This document shows, piece after piece, positions 34,244-42,438 of a stretch of DNA of 64,000 bases. The stretch is from Paeniglutamicibacter psychrophenolicus (GTDB lineage: Bacteria > Actinomycetota > Actinomycetes > Actinomycetales > Micrococcaceae), in assembly GCF_030812255.1 (NCBI RefSeq), contig NZ_JAUSSH010000002.1:62001-126000 (forward strand), in the 5' to 3' direction. The position numbers were made by a program, and so were the translations under genes. The notes below the pieces were generated by a model. It was not told the DNA's origin and did no database searches. It was given only the letters and a program-made list of their open reading frames with translations. The first letter of the stretch is position 1; every line of letters begins with the position of its first letter.

Positions 34244-34327
34244 AAACACCATTGTGCAGGAATCCTGGACGATATGTTGATGATTCTCGCGTGGACGTGG
34301 ATGACTTGCCTCGGCTCTACTGGATCA

Positions 34328-35254
34328 ATGACTTCAACACGCGCATCCACCGGCAAGAGCGCCGGCGTCGGCTCCATGATGGCGTTTGCCGCGATGGGTT
34401 GCGTCCAGCTGGGCCTGGCGGCGTCGATCGGCCTGGCAGGAACCCTGGGCTCCGAGGGTGTCGCCTGGCTGCGCCTGGCTTGGGCCGCGGTGATCCTGGT
34501 GGCCATCACCCGGCCCTGGAGGATGAAAGTCACCCGCGCCACGCTGGGGATCTGTGCGCTGCTGGGCCTGGCCACCGCCGGCATGACGCTGGGCTTCATG
34601 AAGGCGGTGGAAACCATCGACCTGGGCACCGCGAGCGCGCTGGAATTCATGGGTCCGCTGGCCGTGGCCATCATCCAGGGCCGCGGCGCCGGGCGCTGGT
34701 GGGCGCTGGTCGCCGCCGCCGGCGTGCTTGGGCTGACCGAGCCCTGGCACGGTGCCGCGGATTCCGCCGGCGTGCTTTTTGCACTCGGCGGCGCGGTCTG
34801 CTGGGCCGTCTATGTCCTGCTCACCCAGCGCGCCGGGGACGCGATAGACGGCATCGGCGCACTGGCCATTTCCATGCCCGTTGCGGCGGTGGCCGCAACG
34901 TTGGTGGTGGGCCCGGAGGTGATCGGGCGCATGGACGTGCAGGTGCTGGCCATAGGATTCGCGCTCGCGCTGCTGCTGCCGGTGATCCCATTCAGCCTCG
35001 AACTGCTGGCGCTGCGACGGCTGACCACCGCGGCGTTCGGCACGTTGATGTGCCTGGAGCCGGCCATCGCGATGATCGTCGGGCTCCTGATCCTGCACCA
35101 GGTCCCGCGCCCGGCCGCGATTCTTGGCATCGTGCTGGTCATCGTCGCGGGGATCGGGGCCACGCGCACCGGCCGTCGCGACCCGGCGAAGGTCGCGCCC
35201 ACCTCGCAGGATGCGGCCCCGAAAGCTACGGAAACAGCGCAGTCCGCCAGATAG
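34328..35254 (+). CDS. EamA family (DMT superfamily) transporter
   Basis: The 308-residue membrane protein has ten helices in two EamA repeats, similar to the RhtA / YdcZ type. The first repeat includes GSEGVAWLRLAWAAVILVAITRPWRM, the second GALAISMPVAAVAATLVVG and FGTLMCLEPAIAMIVGLLILHQ. Such proteins export amino acids or other metabolites; the substrate here is not readable. The ATG at 34328 is chosen; the frame is open far upstream over the divergent LysR gene, so earlier ATGs (for example 34275) are possible but less likely. The C-terminus is a short polar tail. Confidence 0.85.
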   Translation: MTSTRASTGKSAGVGSMMAFAAMGCVQLGLAASIGLAGTLGSEGVAWLRLAWAAVILVAITRPWRMKVTRATLGICALLGLATAGMTLGFMKAVETIDLGTASALEFMGPLAVAIIQGRGAGRWWALVAAAGVLGLTEPWHGAADSAGVLFALGGAVCWAVYVLLTQRAGDAIDGIGALAISMPVAAVAATLVVGPEVIGRMDVQVLAIGFALALLLPVIPFSLELLALRRLTTAAFGTLMCLEPAIAMIVGLLILHQVPRPAAILGIVLVIVAGIGATRTGRRDPAKVAPTSQDAAPKATETAQSAR

Positions 35255-35266
35255 CCAGCTGCCCGC

Positions 35267-36331
35267 CTAGTCTGCCGGGCCTGAACCGTGGAGCGCCGCG
35301 GTGAGCAGCCCCGTCAGGTTTTCGGCGGTGACGGTTCGGGGGTTGTTGGCCGGGATGGCCGGAAGAATGAGGGAAACCGCCTCGGGGATGTTTTCTGCCG
35401 TGAATCCGTAGTCCTTCAACGCGCGCGGCGCGCCCAGTTGTTCCCGCAGCGCGTTCAGGCCGCCGACGGCCGTATCCGATCCAAGTGCGGAAGCAATGCG
35501 GGCCTCGGCCCCGGGTGCCGCGGGCGCGTTGAAGGCCAGCACGTAGGGCAGCACCGTGGCATGGGTTTGGGCGTGGGGCATGTTCCAGGTCCCGCCGAGC
35601 ACGTGGCAGATCTTGTGGTGCATCCCGGAACCGGCCGAGGCGAAGGCGACCGCGGACAGGTAGGCGCCGTAGAGCGCCTGTTCGCGTCCCTCGATCCCCG
35701 CTGGATCCGCGACAATTCCCGGCAGTCCGGTGGCGAGGGCGCGGATGCCCTCGGTGGCCAGTGCCGCATTGATCGGGTCGGCGCGCGGCCCCCACATTGA
35801 GTCGATGCAGTGGGCCATGGCGTTCAGGCCGGAGGCCACCGAGAGGCCGACCGGCAAAGACGTGCTCAGCGCGGCATCGTAGATAACGGTGGCAGGCAGC
35901 ACCCGGGCATCGACACCCGTGGTCTTGCGCCCCGCCTCGGTCAGGCCCCAGACATTGGTGGCCTCGGATCCGGCATAGGTGGTTGGGACGGCGACGATGG
36001 GCAGCGCGGTGTCCAGGGCGATGGCCTTGGCCAGGCCGACGGCCGACCCGCCGCCGAGGCACACCAGCAGATCGATGCCGTTCTCCCGTGCGGCGGTGCG
36101 GGCCCTCTGCGCGCTGGCGATCGGCACGTGCTGGACGACGTCGGAATAGCGCAGGACCACGGGGAGCTGCCGGGTCAATTCGTCAACGGTGCCGGAATCG
36201 CGCCGCCCGGCGATCACCATCACCCGGGTGGCACCGAACCTGGCCACCGCCGCCGCAAGGTGCTCGGCCGCCTTGCCGGTGCCGAAGAGCACCCGTTGGG
36301 GCAGGGTGTCGTGGCTGAAGATCATTCCCAT
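35267..36331 (-). CDS. maleylacetate reductase (iron-containing alcohol dehydrogenase family)
   Basis: Maleylacetate reductase reduces maleylacetate to 3-oxoadipate with NAD(P)H in the degradation of hydroxyquinol, resorcinol or chlorocatechols. The 354-residue protein has the group-III ADH fold with LVCLGGGSAVGLAKAIAL, AVPTTYAGSEATNVWGLTE, and a His-rich metal region (LNAMAHCIDSMWG, SGMHHKICHVLGGTWNMPHAQTHA). The intradiol dioxygenase and hydroxylase that usually accompany it are absent, so it is an orphan here. AAGGA lies 8 nt before the ATG. It is convergent with the EamA gene and lies after the marR hairpin on the same strand. Confidence 0.85.
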   Translation of the reverse strand: MGMIFSHDTLPQRVLFGTGKAAEHLAAAVARFGATRVMVIAGRRDSGTVDELTRQLPVVLRYSDVVQHVPIASAQRARTAARENGIDLLVCLGGGSAVGLAKAIALDTALPIVAVPTTYAGSEATNVWGLTEAGRKTTGVDARVLPATVIYDAALSTSLPVGLSVASGLNAMAHCIDSMWGPRADPINAALATEGIRALATGLPGIVADPAGIEGREQALYGAYLSAVAFASAGSGMHHKICHVLGGTWNMPHAQTHATVLPYVLAFNAPAAPGAEARIASALGSDTAVGGLNALREQLGAPRALKDYGFTAENIPEAVSLILPAIPANNPRTVTAENLTGLLTAALHGSGPAD

Positions 36332-36403
36332 ATAGGCAGTCCTTGGATCGTGGTCCCGTGCGGGGGACCGGAGACGTTGCCTGAAACGCTACCGGATACG
36401 CAA

Positions 36404-36448
36404 GTGGTCCCTGTCGGCGGAACAAATAGTTCCGCAGGCAGGGACCAC
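36404..36448 (-). terminator. hairpin after marR
   Basis: A 10-bp outer stem (36404-36413 with 36439-36448) and a 7-bp inner stem (GCGGAAC with GTTCCGC) form a long hairpin just after the marR stop and before maleylacetate reductase on the same strand. It separates the two transcription units; no T-tract is clear. Confidence 0.65.
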
Positions 36449-36465
36449 CTGTAGACCCCGGGGTT

Positions 36466-36954
36466 CTAGAGCGGGGAGTTGTTCAGCCGCGCCAGCAGGT
36501 CGGTGAAGCGGCGGACCTCGCCCGGTTCCCACTCCGCGAGCCGGTCGTGGAGCACCCGGCGGGCGCTGGCCAGGTTCGCGTCGAACCGTGCCCGGGCCTC
36601 AACGGTCATGGAGACCAGCAGGGCCCGCCCGTCGCTGGGATCCATGCTCCGTTCGACCAGGCCCAGGCGATCGAGCTGCTTGATGGTCCGGCTCATCATG
36701 GCCTTGTCCACCTCCATCTCCTCGGCCAGGCACCCCTGCTGCCGGGGTCCCGAGCGGGAGAGGATCGTGAGCACCTTGAACCCCATCGGGGGCAGCTCAG
36801 GGTCGATGGCCGCGGCCCGGGCCCGAATGCTGTTCCGGGCGTTGACGAACATGGTCGCGAATTGCTTCTCGACCTCGTCGATCAGCGGCGCCATGACGGC
36901 GTCATCGGCCCTGGCGGGTTCCGCGACGGCGAAGGGGTCGGCCACGGCGTCCAT
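36466..36954 (-). CDS. MarR family transcriptional regulator
   Basis: The 162-residue protein has the MarR winged helix (PPMGFKVLTILSRSGPRQQGCLAEEMEVDKAMMSRTIKQLDRLGLVERSMDPSDGRA) flanked by dimerisation helices. MarR proteins are ligand-released repressors of drug or aromatic-compound resistance. The gene starts 1 nt after the stop of the DHA2 exporter on the same strand, so exporter and regulator are one operon and the regulator is expected to repress it via the palindrome at 38704-38713. That link is inference from position. Confidence 0.87.
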   Translation of the reverse strand: MDAVADPFAVAEPARADDAVMAPLIDEVEKQFATMFVNARNSIRARAAAIDPELPPMGFKVLTILSRSGPRQQGCLAEEMEVDKAMMSRTIKQLDRLGLVERSMDPSDGRALLVSMTVEARARFDANLASARRVLHDRLAEWEPGEVRRFTDLLARLNNSPL

Positions 36955-36955
36955 C

Positions 36956-38668
36956 TCAGCGGCGCGCCGAGGTGTTCTCGCCGTCCAGGCGCGGGGTCGC
37001 CGCGATGGCAGCCTCGCTGACCTCGACCAGGTTTGCCTCGGCAGCCTCGAGCTCCGTGTGCTGCGCGGCGGCCGCGTCGGTCGCCTCGCGCTGGTGGCGG
37101 GTTTGGGTGCCCAGCTCCAGGTTGGGCATGAAGGCCACCGCGAGGATGGTCAGGATGCTCAGCGGGGCCGCGACCATGAAGACGTAGGCCACGGCGTCGC
37201 CGTAGGAGGACTCGATGATGCTTCTGACCGAGTCCGGCAGGGAATGCACGGCCGGGATGCTCCCGGAGGCCAGGGCCGCTGCCAGGTCCTTGCCCTTGTC
37301 CCCGAGTGCGGCAATTGCGGCGCCCAGCTCGGCGCTCTTGGCGCCCAACAGGTCCGCGACCTTCGTGGCCATCAGCGCACCGAGCACCGAAACGCCGATG
37401 GTGCCGCCCAGCGAGCGGAAGAACGCGATGCCCGAGGAGGCCACGCCGATCTCCGCCGGGGTGACGGCGTTCTGCACGATCAGCACCAGGTTCTGCATGA
37501 CCATGCCCAGGCCGGCGCCGAGGACGAACATGTAGGTGGAGACCAGCACGAAGTTGGTGTCGTAGTGGATGGTTCCCAGCAGGTAGAGCCCGGCCAGCTG
37601 CAGCACCGAGCCGGTGACCATGATGGCCTTCCACTTGCCGTGCTTGGAGATCAGGGCTCCGGCGATCGTGGAGATGACCAGCAGCCCGGCCATCATCGGG
37701 ATGGTCATGAGCCCGGACTGGGTGGCGTTCGCGCCGCGGGCCAGCTGCATGTACTGGGCGAGGAAGACCGAGGTGCCGAACATCGACACGCCCACGGAGA
37801 TCGAGGCGACGACCGAGAGGGTGAAGGTGTTGTTCTTGAACATGGTCAGCGGGATGATCGGCTCGGCGGCCTTGAACTCCACGATCACGAACGCGGCCAG
37901 CGCGGCAACGGCGCCGCCGACCATCCATGCGGTCGTGGCCGAGGCCCACTCGAAGTTCTTGCCGGCCATCGAAACCCAGATCAGCAGCGCCGAGACGCCG
38001 GCCGAGAGCAGCACGATGCCCGCGTAGTCGATGGACACCTTGCGCTTGGCCACCGCGGGCAGGCGAAGGGTCTTTTGGATCAGGATGATTGCGATGGCCG
38101 CGAAGGGCAGGGCGATGAAGAAGTTCCAGCGCCAGTTGATGGCGTCGGTGATGAATCCGCCGATCAGCGGCCCGCCCACGGTGCCCAGCGCCATGACGGC
38201 GCCGAAGAGGCCCATGTACTTGCCGCGCTCGCGCGGGGAGATGATGTCGGCCATGACGATCTGGGTCAGCGCGGTCAGTCCGCCGGCACCCAGGCCCTGG
38301 AAGACGCGCATGGTGATGAGCATCGAGGTGTCCTGCGAGAACCCGGCGATGGCCGAGGCGATCACGAAGATCAGCAGCGAGAGCTGCAGCAGCAGCTTGC
38401 GGTTGTACAGGTCGGCCAGCTTGCCCCAGATCGGGGTGGAGATGGTGGTGGCCAGCAGGGTCGCGGTGACGACCCAGGTGTAGGAGGTCTGGTCTCCGGC
38501 CAGGTCGGAGATGATGACCGGGAGCGAGGTGGAGACGACGGTGCCGGCGAGGATCGAGACGAACATGCCCATGAGCAGGCCGGTCAGTGATTGCATCACC
38601 TCGCGGTGGGTCATGCCCGATTCGGACAATTCCGGTGCCGCCTTCGTGGTGGTGGGTGTCTGGGACAA
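36956..38668 (-). CDS. DHA2 family MFS multidrug exporter
   Basis: The 570-residue protein is a 14-helix drug:H+ antiporter of the major facilitator superfamily. N-terminal SLTGLLMGMFVSILAGTVVSTSLPVIISDL is followed by TPIWGKLADLYNRKLLLQ (motif A), QGLGAGGLTALTQIV and motif C-like GTVGGPLIGGFITDAINWRWNFF. A long C-terminal tail (about 60 residues, Ala/Glu-rich) follows the last helix. The TTG at 38668 is chosen because GGAG lies 7 nt upstream. The ATG at 38713 would start inside a palindrome that looks like the operator. It is cotranscribed with the downstream MarR gene. Confidence 0.83.
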   Translation of the reverse strand: MSQTPTTTKAAPELSESGMTHREVMQSLTGLLMGMFVSILAGTVVSTSLPVIISDLAGDQTSYTWVVTATLLATTISTPIWGKLADLYNRKLLLQLSLLIFVIASAIAGFSQDTSMLITMRVFQGLGAGGLTALTQIVMADIISPRERGKYMGLFGAVMALGTVGGPLIGGFITDAINWRWNFFIALPFAAIAIILIQKTLRLPAVAKRKVSIDYAGIVLLSAGVSALLIWVSMAGKNFEWASATTAWMVGGAVAALAAFVIVEFKAAEPIIPLTMFKNNTFTLSVVASISVGVSMFGTSVFLAQYMQLARGANATQSGLMTIPMMAGLLVISTIAGALISKHGKWKAIMVTGSVLQLAGLYLLGTIHYDTNFVLVSTYMFVLGAGLGMVMQNLVLIVQNAVTPAEIGVASSGIAFFRSLGGTIGVSVLGALMATKVADLLGAKSAELGAAIAALGDKGKDLAAALASGSIPAVHSLPDSVRSIIESSYGDAVAYVFMVAAPLSILTILAVAFMPNLELGTQTRHQREATDAAAAQHTELEAAEANLVEVSEAAIAATPRLDGENTSARR

Positions 38669-38703
38669 AAGGGGACTCCAAAACAAGGGGGGAAGATGGT
38701 TGA

Positions 38704-38713
38704 TTGATATCAA
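38704..38713. promoter_or_regulatory. candidate MarR operator
   Basis: TTGATATCAA is a perfect 10-bp palindrome 36 bp before the exporter start; a second imperfect TTG...CAA pair lies just upstream (around 38729-38742). Both positions fit a repressor site over the promoter of the exporter-marR operon. The rest of the 350-bp gap to the fadR-type gene (to 39018) is GC-rich and contains no gene. Confidence 0.5.
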
Positions 38714-38982
38714 CTATATTGAAATGGTTGTCTTGATGCAACTATTTTCCCTGTGGGGCGGAGCACCCGGCGTCGCCGCTGCCCTGCGCTCCCGGGGCGC
38801 CCGTCGGCGATTTGGGGCCGACCGCCACCTGATTCCTGCCGGGGACTGGCGCGCAGCCCCGACCTCGCGTGCGGCGGGCCCTGACCTGACGGTTTGATGG
38901 GTAGCAAGGTGGCGCTCCGGCGCGCTCCGGCGCCGAAACTCCCACGCGCTTCCCGGCCGCCGCGGCATCGCCACGGCGCGTC

Positions 38983-39012
38983 TTGACAGCGTTTTGTGAG
39001 ACGTGACATAGT
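38983..39012 (+). promoter_or_regulatory. promoter of the fadR-type/asparaginase operon
   Basis: TTGACA (38983-38988) and CATAGT (39007-39012) are separated by 18 nt and end 6 nt before the ATG at 39019. This gives a consensus-like promoter for a message that starts at or very near the start codon. Confidence 0.65.
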
Positions 39013-39018
39013 CGGAGC

Positions 39019-39726
39019 ATGAACCTGTCAGACAGCCGGGCAGCCGGACCGCAGCCGATCGTGAGAGTCAGCGCGGCCGAGGCCGTATTCTCCTCCATCC
39101 GCGACGCCATCGAGTCCGGCGAACTCCCGGTCGGCAGCAAGTTGAGCGCAGAATCGGTGCTCGCCGCCCAATACGCGGTCAGCCGCTCGGTCATCCGCGA
39201 GGCCCTGCGCTCCTGCGCGGCACTCGGGCTCACCCAGACCCAAACCGGCAAGGGCACCTTCGTCATTGCCCCGCGCGCCGGGGGCGACCTGGTGCTCGGG
39301 GCCTTCTCCGCGCGCAGCCTCATGGAGGCACGCCCGCACATCGAGATCCCCGCGGCGCAATTCGCCGCCACCCGCGCCACCGCCGACCAGCTTCTCCAGC
39401 TGCGCGGCATCATCGAGGCCATGGAAGACGAGGACGACCCGGAAATGTGGGTCACGCTCGATGCCAGCTTCCATGCCACGATCGCCGCAGCCAGCGGCAA
39501 CGGCGTCTTCGCCCGCGTGGTCAACGACATCCGCGACGCGATGGTCAACCAGTCCGAGACCATCAACCTCATCACCGGCCGCCAGCACCCCTCGCACGCC
39601 GAACACCGGGAGATCCTCGCAGCCATCGAAGCCGGCGACGGACCCGCGGCCGGGAAGGCCATGGCCGCACACCTGTCCGCCGTCGACGAAGCCCTGACCC
39701 TGATCCTTGGAGCGGACAAACCGTGA
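39019..39726 (+). CDS. FadR-subfamily GntR transcriptional regulator (FCD domain)
   Basis: The 235-residue protein has a GntR winged helix at residues about 18-85 (AEAVFSSIRDAIESGELPVGSKLSAESVLAAQYAVSRSVIREALRSCAALG, QTGKGTFVI) and an FCD effector domain with metal-ligand candidates (DASFHATIAAASGN, HPSHAEHREILAAI). FCD regulators sense organic or amino acids. It is the first gene of an asparagine/aspartate operon (asparaginase overlaps its stop by 4 nt), so asparagine or aspartate is a plausible ligand; this is inference. The ATG follows its promoter by 6 nt. Confidence 0.87.
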   Translation: MNLSDSRAAGPQPIVRVSAAEAVFSSIRDAIESGELPVGSKLSAESVLAAQYAVSRSVIREALRSCAALGLTQTQTGKGTFVIAPRAGGDLVLGAFSARSLMEARPHIEIPAAQFAATRATADQLLQLRGIIEAMEDEDDPEMWVTLDASFHATIAAASGNGVFARVVNDIRDAMVNQSETINLITGRQHPSHAEHREILAAIEAGDGPAAGKAMAAHLSAVDEALTLILGADKP

Positions 39727-40688
39727 ACCTCGCCAATTTCCCCGCCCATGCCCCGCTCGCCGTGCAAACCCGCGGCCAGCTGGTCGAAAGCGTCCACTAC
39801 GGCTCCCTGGCGGCCCTGGATCCACACGGCACCACCGTGCTCACCCGCGGGGAACCCGGAGCCCGGATCTACCAGCGCTCGGCACTGAAGCCGCTCTTCG
39901 CCGTGGCCATGGTGCGCGCCGGGCTCGAGCTGCCCGCCGGGCAACTCGCCCTGGCCGCCGCCAGCCACTCCGGCTCCGCCGACCACCAGGACCTCGCCGC
40001 CAAGATCCTCGCCGAGGCCGGGCTGGAGCCTGCGGCGCTGCGCAACTCCACCGACCTGCCCTACGGGACCGCCGAACGCCACGCGTGGATCCACGCCGGA
40101 AACGGCCCCACCCAGCTGGCCCAGAACTGCTCGGGCAAGCACGCCGCGATGCTGGCCACCTGCGTGCTCAACGGCTGGGACACCGAAACCTACCTGCACC
40201 ACGACCACCCGCTTCCCACCCTCATCCGGGCGGTCGTCGCCGAACTCACCGGCGAGGACGTGACCATCACCAGCACCGACGGGTGCGGCACCGAGGTCTT
40301 CGCACTCTCCCTGACCGGCATGGCCCGGGCCTTCGCCAGGCTGGTCACCGCCGCCGGGGGCACCGCCGAACGCCGGGTCGCCGACGCCATGCGCGCGCAC
40401 CCGCTGATGGTTGCCGGGACCGGCCGCGATGTCACGGCGCTCATGGAGGCCGTGCCCGGGCTGCTGGCCAAGGACGGGTTCGAGGGAATCCAGCTCATCG
40501 CCCTGCCCGACGGCTCCGCGGTGGCACTGAAGATCGCCGACGGGTCGGACCGGGCGCGCATGCCCGCCGCCGTCCCCGCCTTGCTGGCCCTTGGCGCGGC
40601 GCCCGGGCCGCTGGAACCCTTCAACAACCTCCCCGTGCTCGGCGGCGGGCACCCGGTCGGCACCCTGTCCGGACTGCCCTCCAGCTAG
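39723..40688 (+). CDS. asparaginase (rhizobial type, ReAV/AnsA-II-like)
   Basis: The 321-residue protein belongs to the PF06089 asparaginase family, unrelated to the E. coli type I/II fold and to plant types. It has SALKPLFAVAMV, AAASHSGSADHQDLAAKILAEAGL, NCSGKHAAMLATCVLNGWD and TSTDGCGTEVFALSLTGMARAFARL; Cys and Ser/Lys in these motifs form the active site. It hydrolyses asparagine to aspartate and ammonia. It starts with GTG overlapping the regulator stop (GTGA). The next gene is aspartate ammonia-lyase, so asparagine is taken through aspartate to fumarate. Confidence 0.9.
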   Translation: MNLANFPAHAPLAVQTRGQLVESVHYGSLAALDPHGTTVLTRGEPGARIYQRSALKPLFAVAMVRAGLELPAGQLALAAASHSGSADHQDLAAKILAEAGLEPAALRNSTDLPYGTAERHAWIHAGNGPTQLAQNCSGKHAAMLATCVLNGWDTETYLHHDHPLPTLIRAVVAELTGEDVTITSTDGCGTEVFALSLTGMARAFARLVTAAGGTAERRVADAMRAHPLMVAGTGRDVTALMEAVPGLLAKDGFEGIQLIALPDGSAVALKIADGSDRARMPAAVPALLALGAAPGPLEPFNNLPVLGGGHPVGTLSGLPSS

Positions 40689-40827
40689 CACCGCTCCCGG
40701 GGCCGCAACCGGGCCCCACCCACAACGCACTACCGCGCGCTGCCTTGCCGTGCCCAAAAACGGCCCTTCCAACGCAGCGCGCCATCCATCGCCCACGCAC
40801 CGCCCAAGCACAGGAGATCCTCCCGCC

Positions 40828-42261
40828 ATGAACGAATCCACCGCCACCTTGCAGGCCACGGCCGCCCGGTCTGTCCGCAGCGAACACGATTTGATCGGCG
40901 ACCGGGACATTCCCGCGGACGTCTATTGGGGCGTGCACTCGCTGCGCGCCGTGGAAAACTTCCCGATCACCGGCCAGCCGCTGTCCACCAACACCAACCT
41001 GGTGGTGGCACTGGCCATGGTCAAGCAGGCAGCCGCCCGGACCAACCTGGAACTGGGCCTGCTCGACGCGCCCCGCGCCGAGGCCATCATCGCCGCCTGT
41101 GCCGAAATCATCGCCGGCAAGCTGCACGACCAGTTCGTCGTCGACGTGATCCAGGGCGGCGCCGGGACCTCCTCGAATATGAACGCCAACGAGGTGATCG
41201 CCAACCGCGCGCTGGAAATCATGGGCCATGCCAAGGGCGAATATCGGTACCTGCACCCCAACGACCACGTGAACCTCAGCCAGTCCACCAACGACGTCTA
41301 CCCCACCGCGGTGCGCGTGGCCACGATCTTCGCCGCGACCTCGCTGGTCGGTGCGATGGAGCACCTCGGCGCGGCCTTCGCCGCCAAGGCCGTGGAGTTC
41401 CGCACCGTGGTCAAGATGGGCCGCACGCAGCTGCAGGACGCGGTCCCGATGACGCTGGGCCAGGAGTTCAACTCCTACGCCGTGACGCTGGGCGAGGACC
41501 GCTTGCGGCTGGCCGAGGCCACCTTGCTGGTCCACGAGATCAACCTCGGCGCCACCGCCATCGGCACCGGGCTCAACGCCCCGGCCGGCTACTCGGCCCT
41601 GGCCTGCACCCACCTGGCGGAAATCTCCGGGCTGAAGCTGGAAACCGCGTTCGATTTGATCGAGGCCACGGCCGATGTCGGCGCCTTCGTGCACCTCTCC
41701 GGGGTGCTCAAGCGCGTGGCCGTCAAGCTCTCCAAGGTTTGCAACGACTTGCGCCTGCTCTCCTCCGGCCCCCGTGCCGGGCTGGGCGAGATCGACCTGC
41801 CCGCCGTGCAGTCCGGCTCCTCGATCATGCCCGGCAAGGTCAACCCGGTGATCCCGGAGGTCGTGAACCAGGTGGCCTACGAGGTCATCGGCAACGACGT
41901 GACCATCACGATGGCCGCCGAATCCGGGCAGCTGCAGCTCAACGCATTCGAGCCGATCATCGTGCACAGCCTGACCAAGTCGATGCGCCACCTGGAGGCC
42001 GCGTGCACCACGCTGGCCGACAAGTGCATCGTGGGCATCACCGCGCACGAGGACAAGCTGCGGGCGCAGGTGGAAAACTCCATCGGCCTGGTCACCGCGT
42101 TGACCACGCAGCTGGGCTACGCAGCCTCAACCAGGATCGCCATGGAGGCACTGTCCACCGGACGCGGCGTGGCCGAGCTGGTCCTGGAACACGGACTGCT
42201 CTCCGCTTCCGAACTGCGCGAACTCTTGCGCCCCGAGCGCCTGGCCAATCTCAGCGAATAA
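40828..42261 (+). CDS. aspA: aspartate ammonia-lyase (aspartase)
   Basis: AspA deaminates L-aspartate to fumarate and ammonia. The 477-residue protein has the fumarase/aspartase fold: GDRDIPADVYWGVHSLRAVENFPITG at the N-terminus, QGGAGTSSNMNANEVIANRALE, HPNDHVNLSQSTNDVYPTA, and the superfamily signature GSSIMPGKVNPVIPE with the catalytic Ser loop. It shows high similarity in layout to other aspartases rather than fumarase (aspartase-typical VHSLRAVENF). CAGGAGAT precedes the ATG. It follows asparaginase and precedes the permease in one operon. Confidence 0.93.
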   Translation: MNESTATLQATAARSVRSEHDLIGDRDIPADVYWGVHSLRAVENFPITGQPLSTNTNLVVALAMVKQAAARTNLELGLLDAPRAEAIIAACAEIIAGKLHDQFVVDVIQGGAGTSSNMNANEVIANRALEIMGHAKGEYRYLHPNDHVNLSQSTNDVYPTAVRVATIFAATSLVGAMEHLGAAFAAKAVEFRTVVKMGRTQLQDAVPMTLGQEFNSYAVTLGEDRLRLAEATLLVHEINLGATAIGTGLNAPAGYSALACTHLAEISGLKLETAFDLIEATADVGAFVHLSGVLKRVAVKLSKVCNDLRLLSSGPRAGLGEIDLPAVQSGSSIMPGKVNPVIPEVVNQVAYEVIGNDVTITMAAESGQLQLNAFEPIIVHSLTKSMRHLEAACTTLADKCIVGITAHEDKLRAQVENSIGLVTALTTQLGYAASTRIAMEALSTGRGVAELVLEHGLLSASELRELLRPERLANLSE

Positions 42262-42438
42262 CCCGCCGACTGCCCGGACCCGGGCGCACCCCCGGGCTGG
42301 CAAGGCCCCGCCGCGGCACACACCCCCCGTCGCGACACACCCCCCCTCGTCGCGGTCTTCACCATCCGTTCCACCCATCACGCACCGCACATTCAAGCAA
42401 GCCCCCCGTACTTCCGACTCCCCGAGAGGTCCCCGCGC

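Noticed and set aside
36479-38590. A 703-codon plus-strand frame opposite the DHA2 exporter and MarR genes
   Set aside because: It is the shadow of two clear minus-strand genes and is rich in Gly, Asp, His and Gln without any domain.
38669-38713. ATG at 38713 as start of the exporter
   Set aside because: It would start inside a perfect palindrome, has no ribosome binding site, and adds 15 unusual residues; the TTG at 38668 has a good one.
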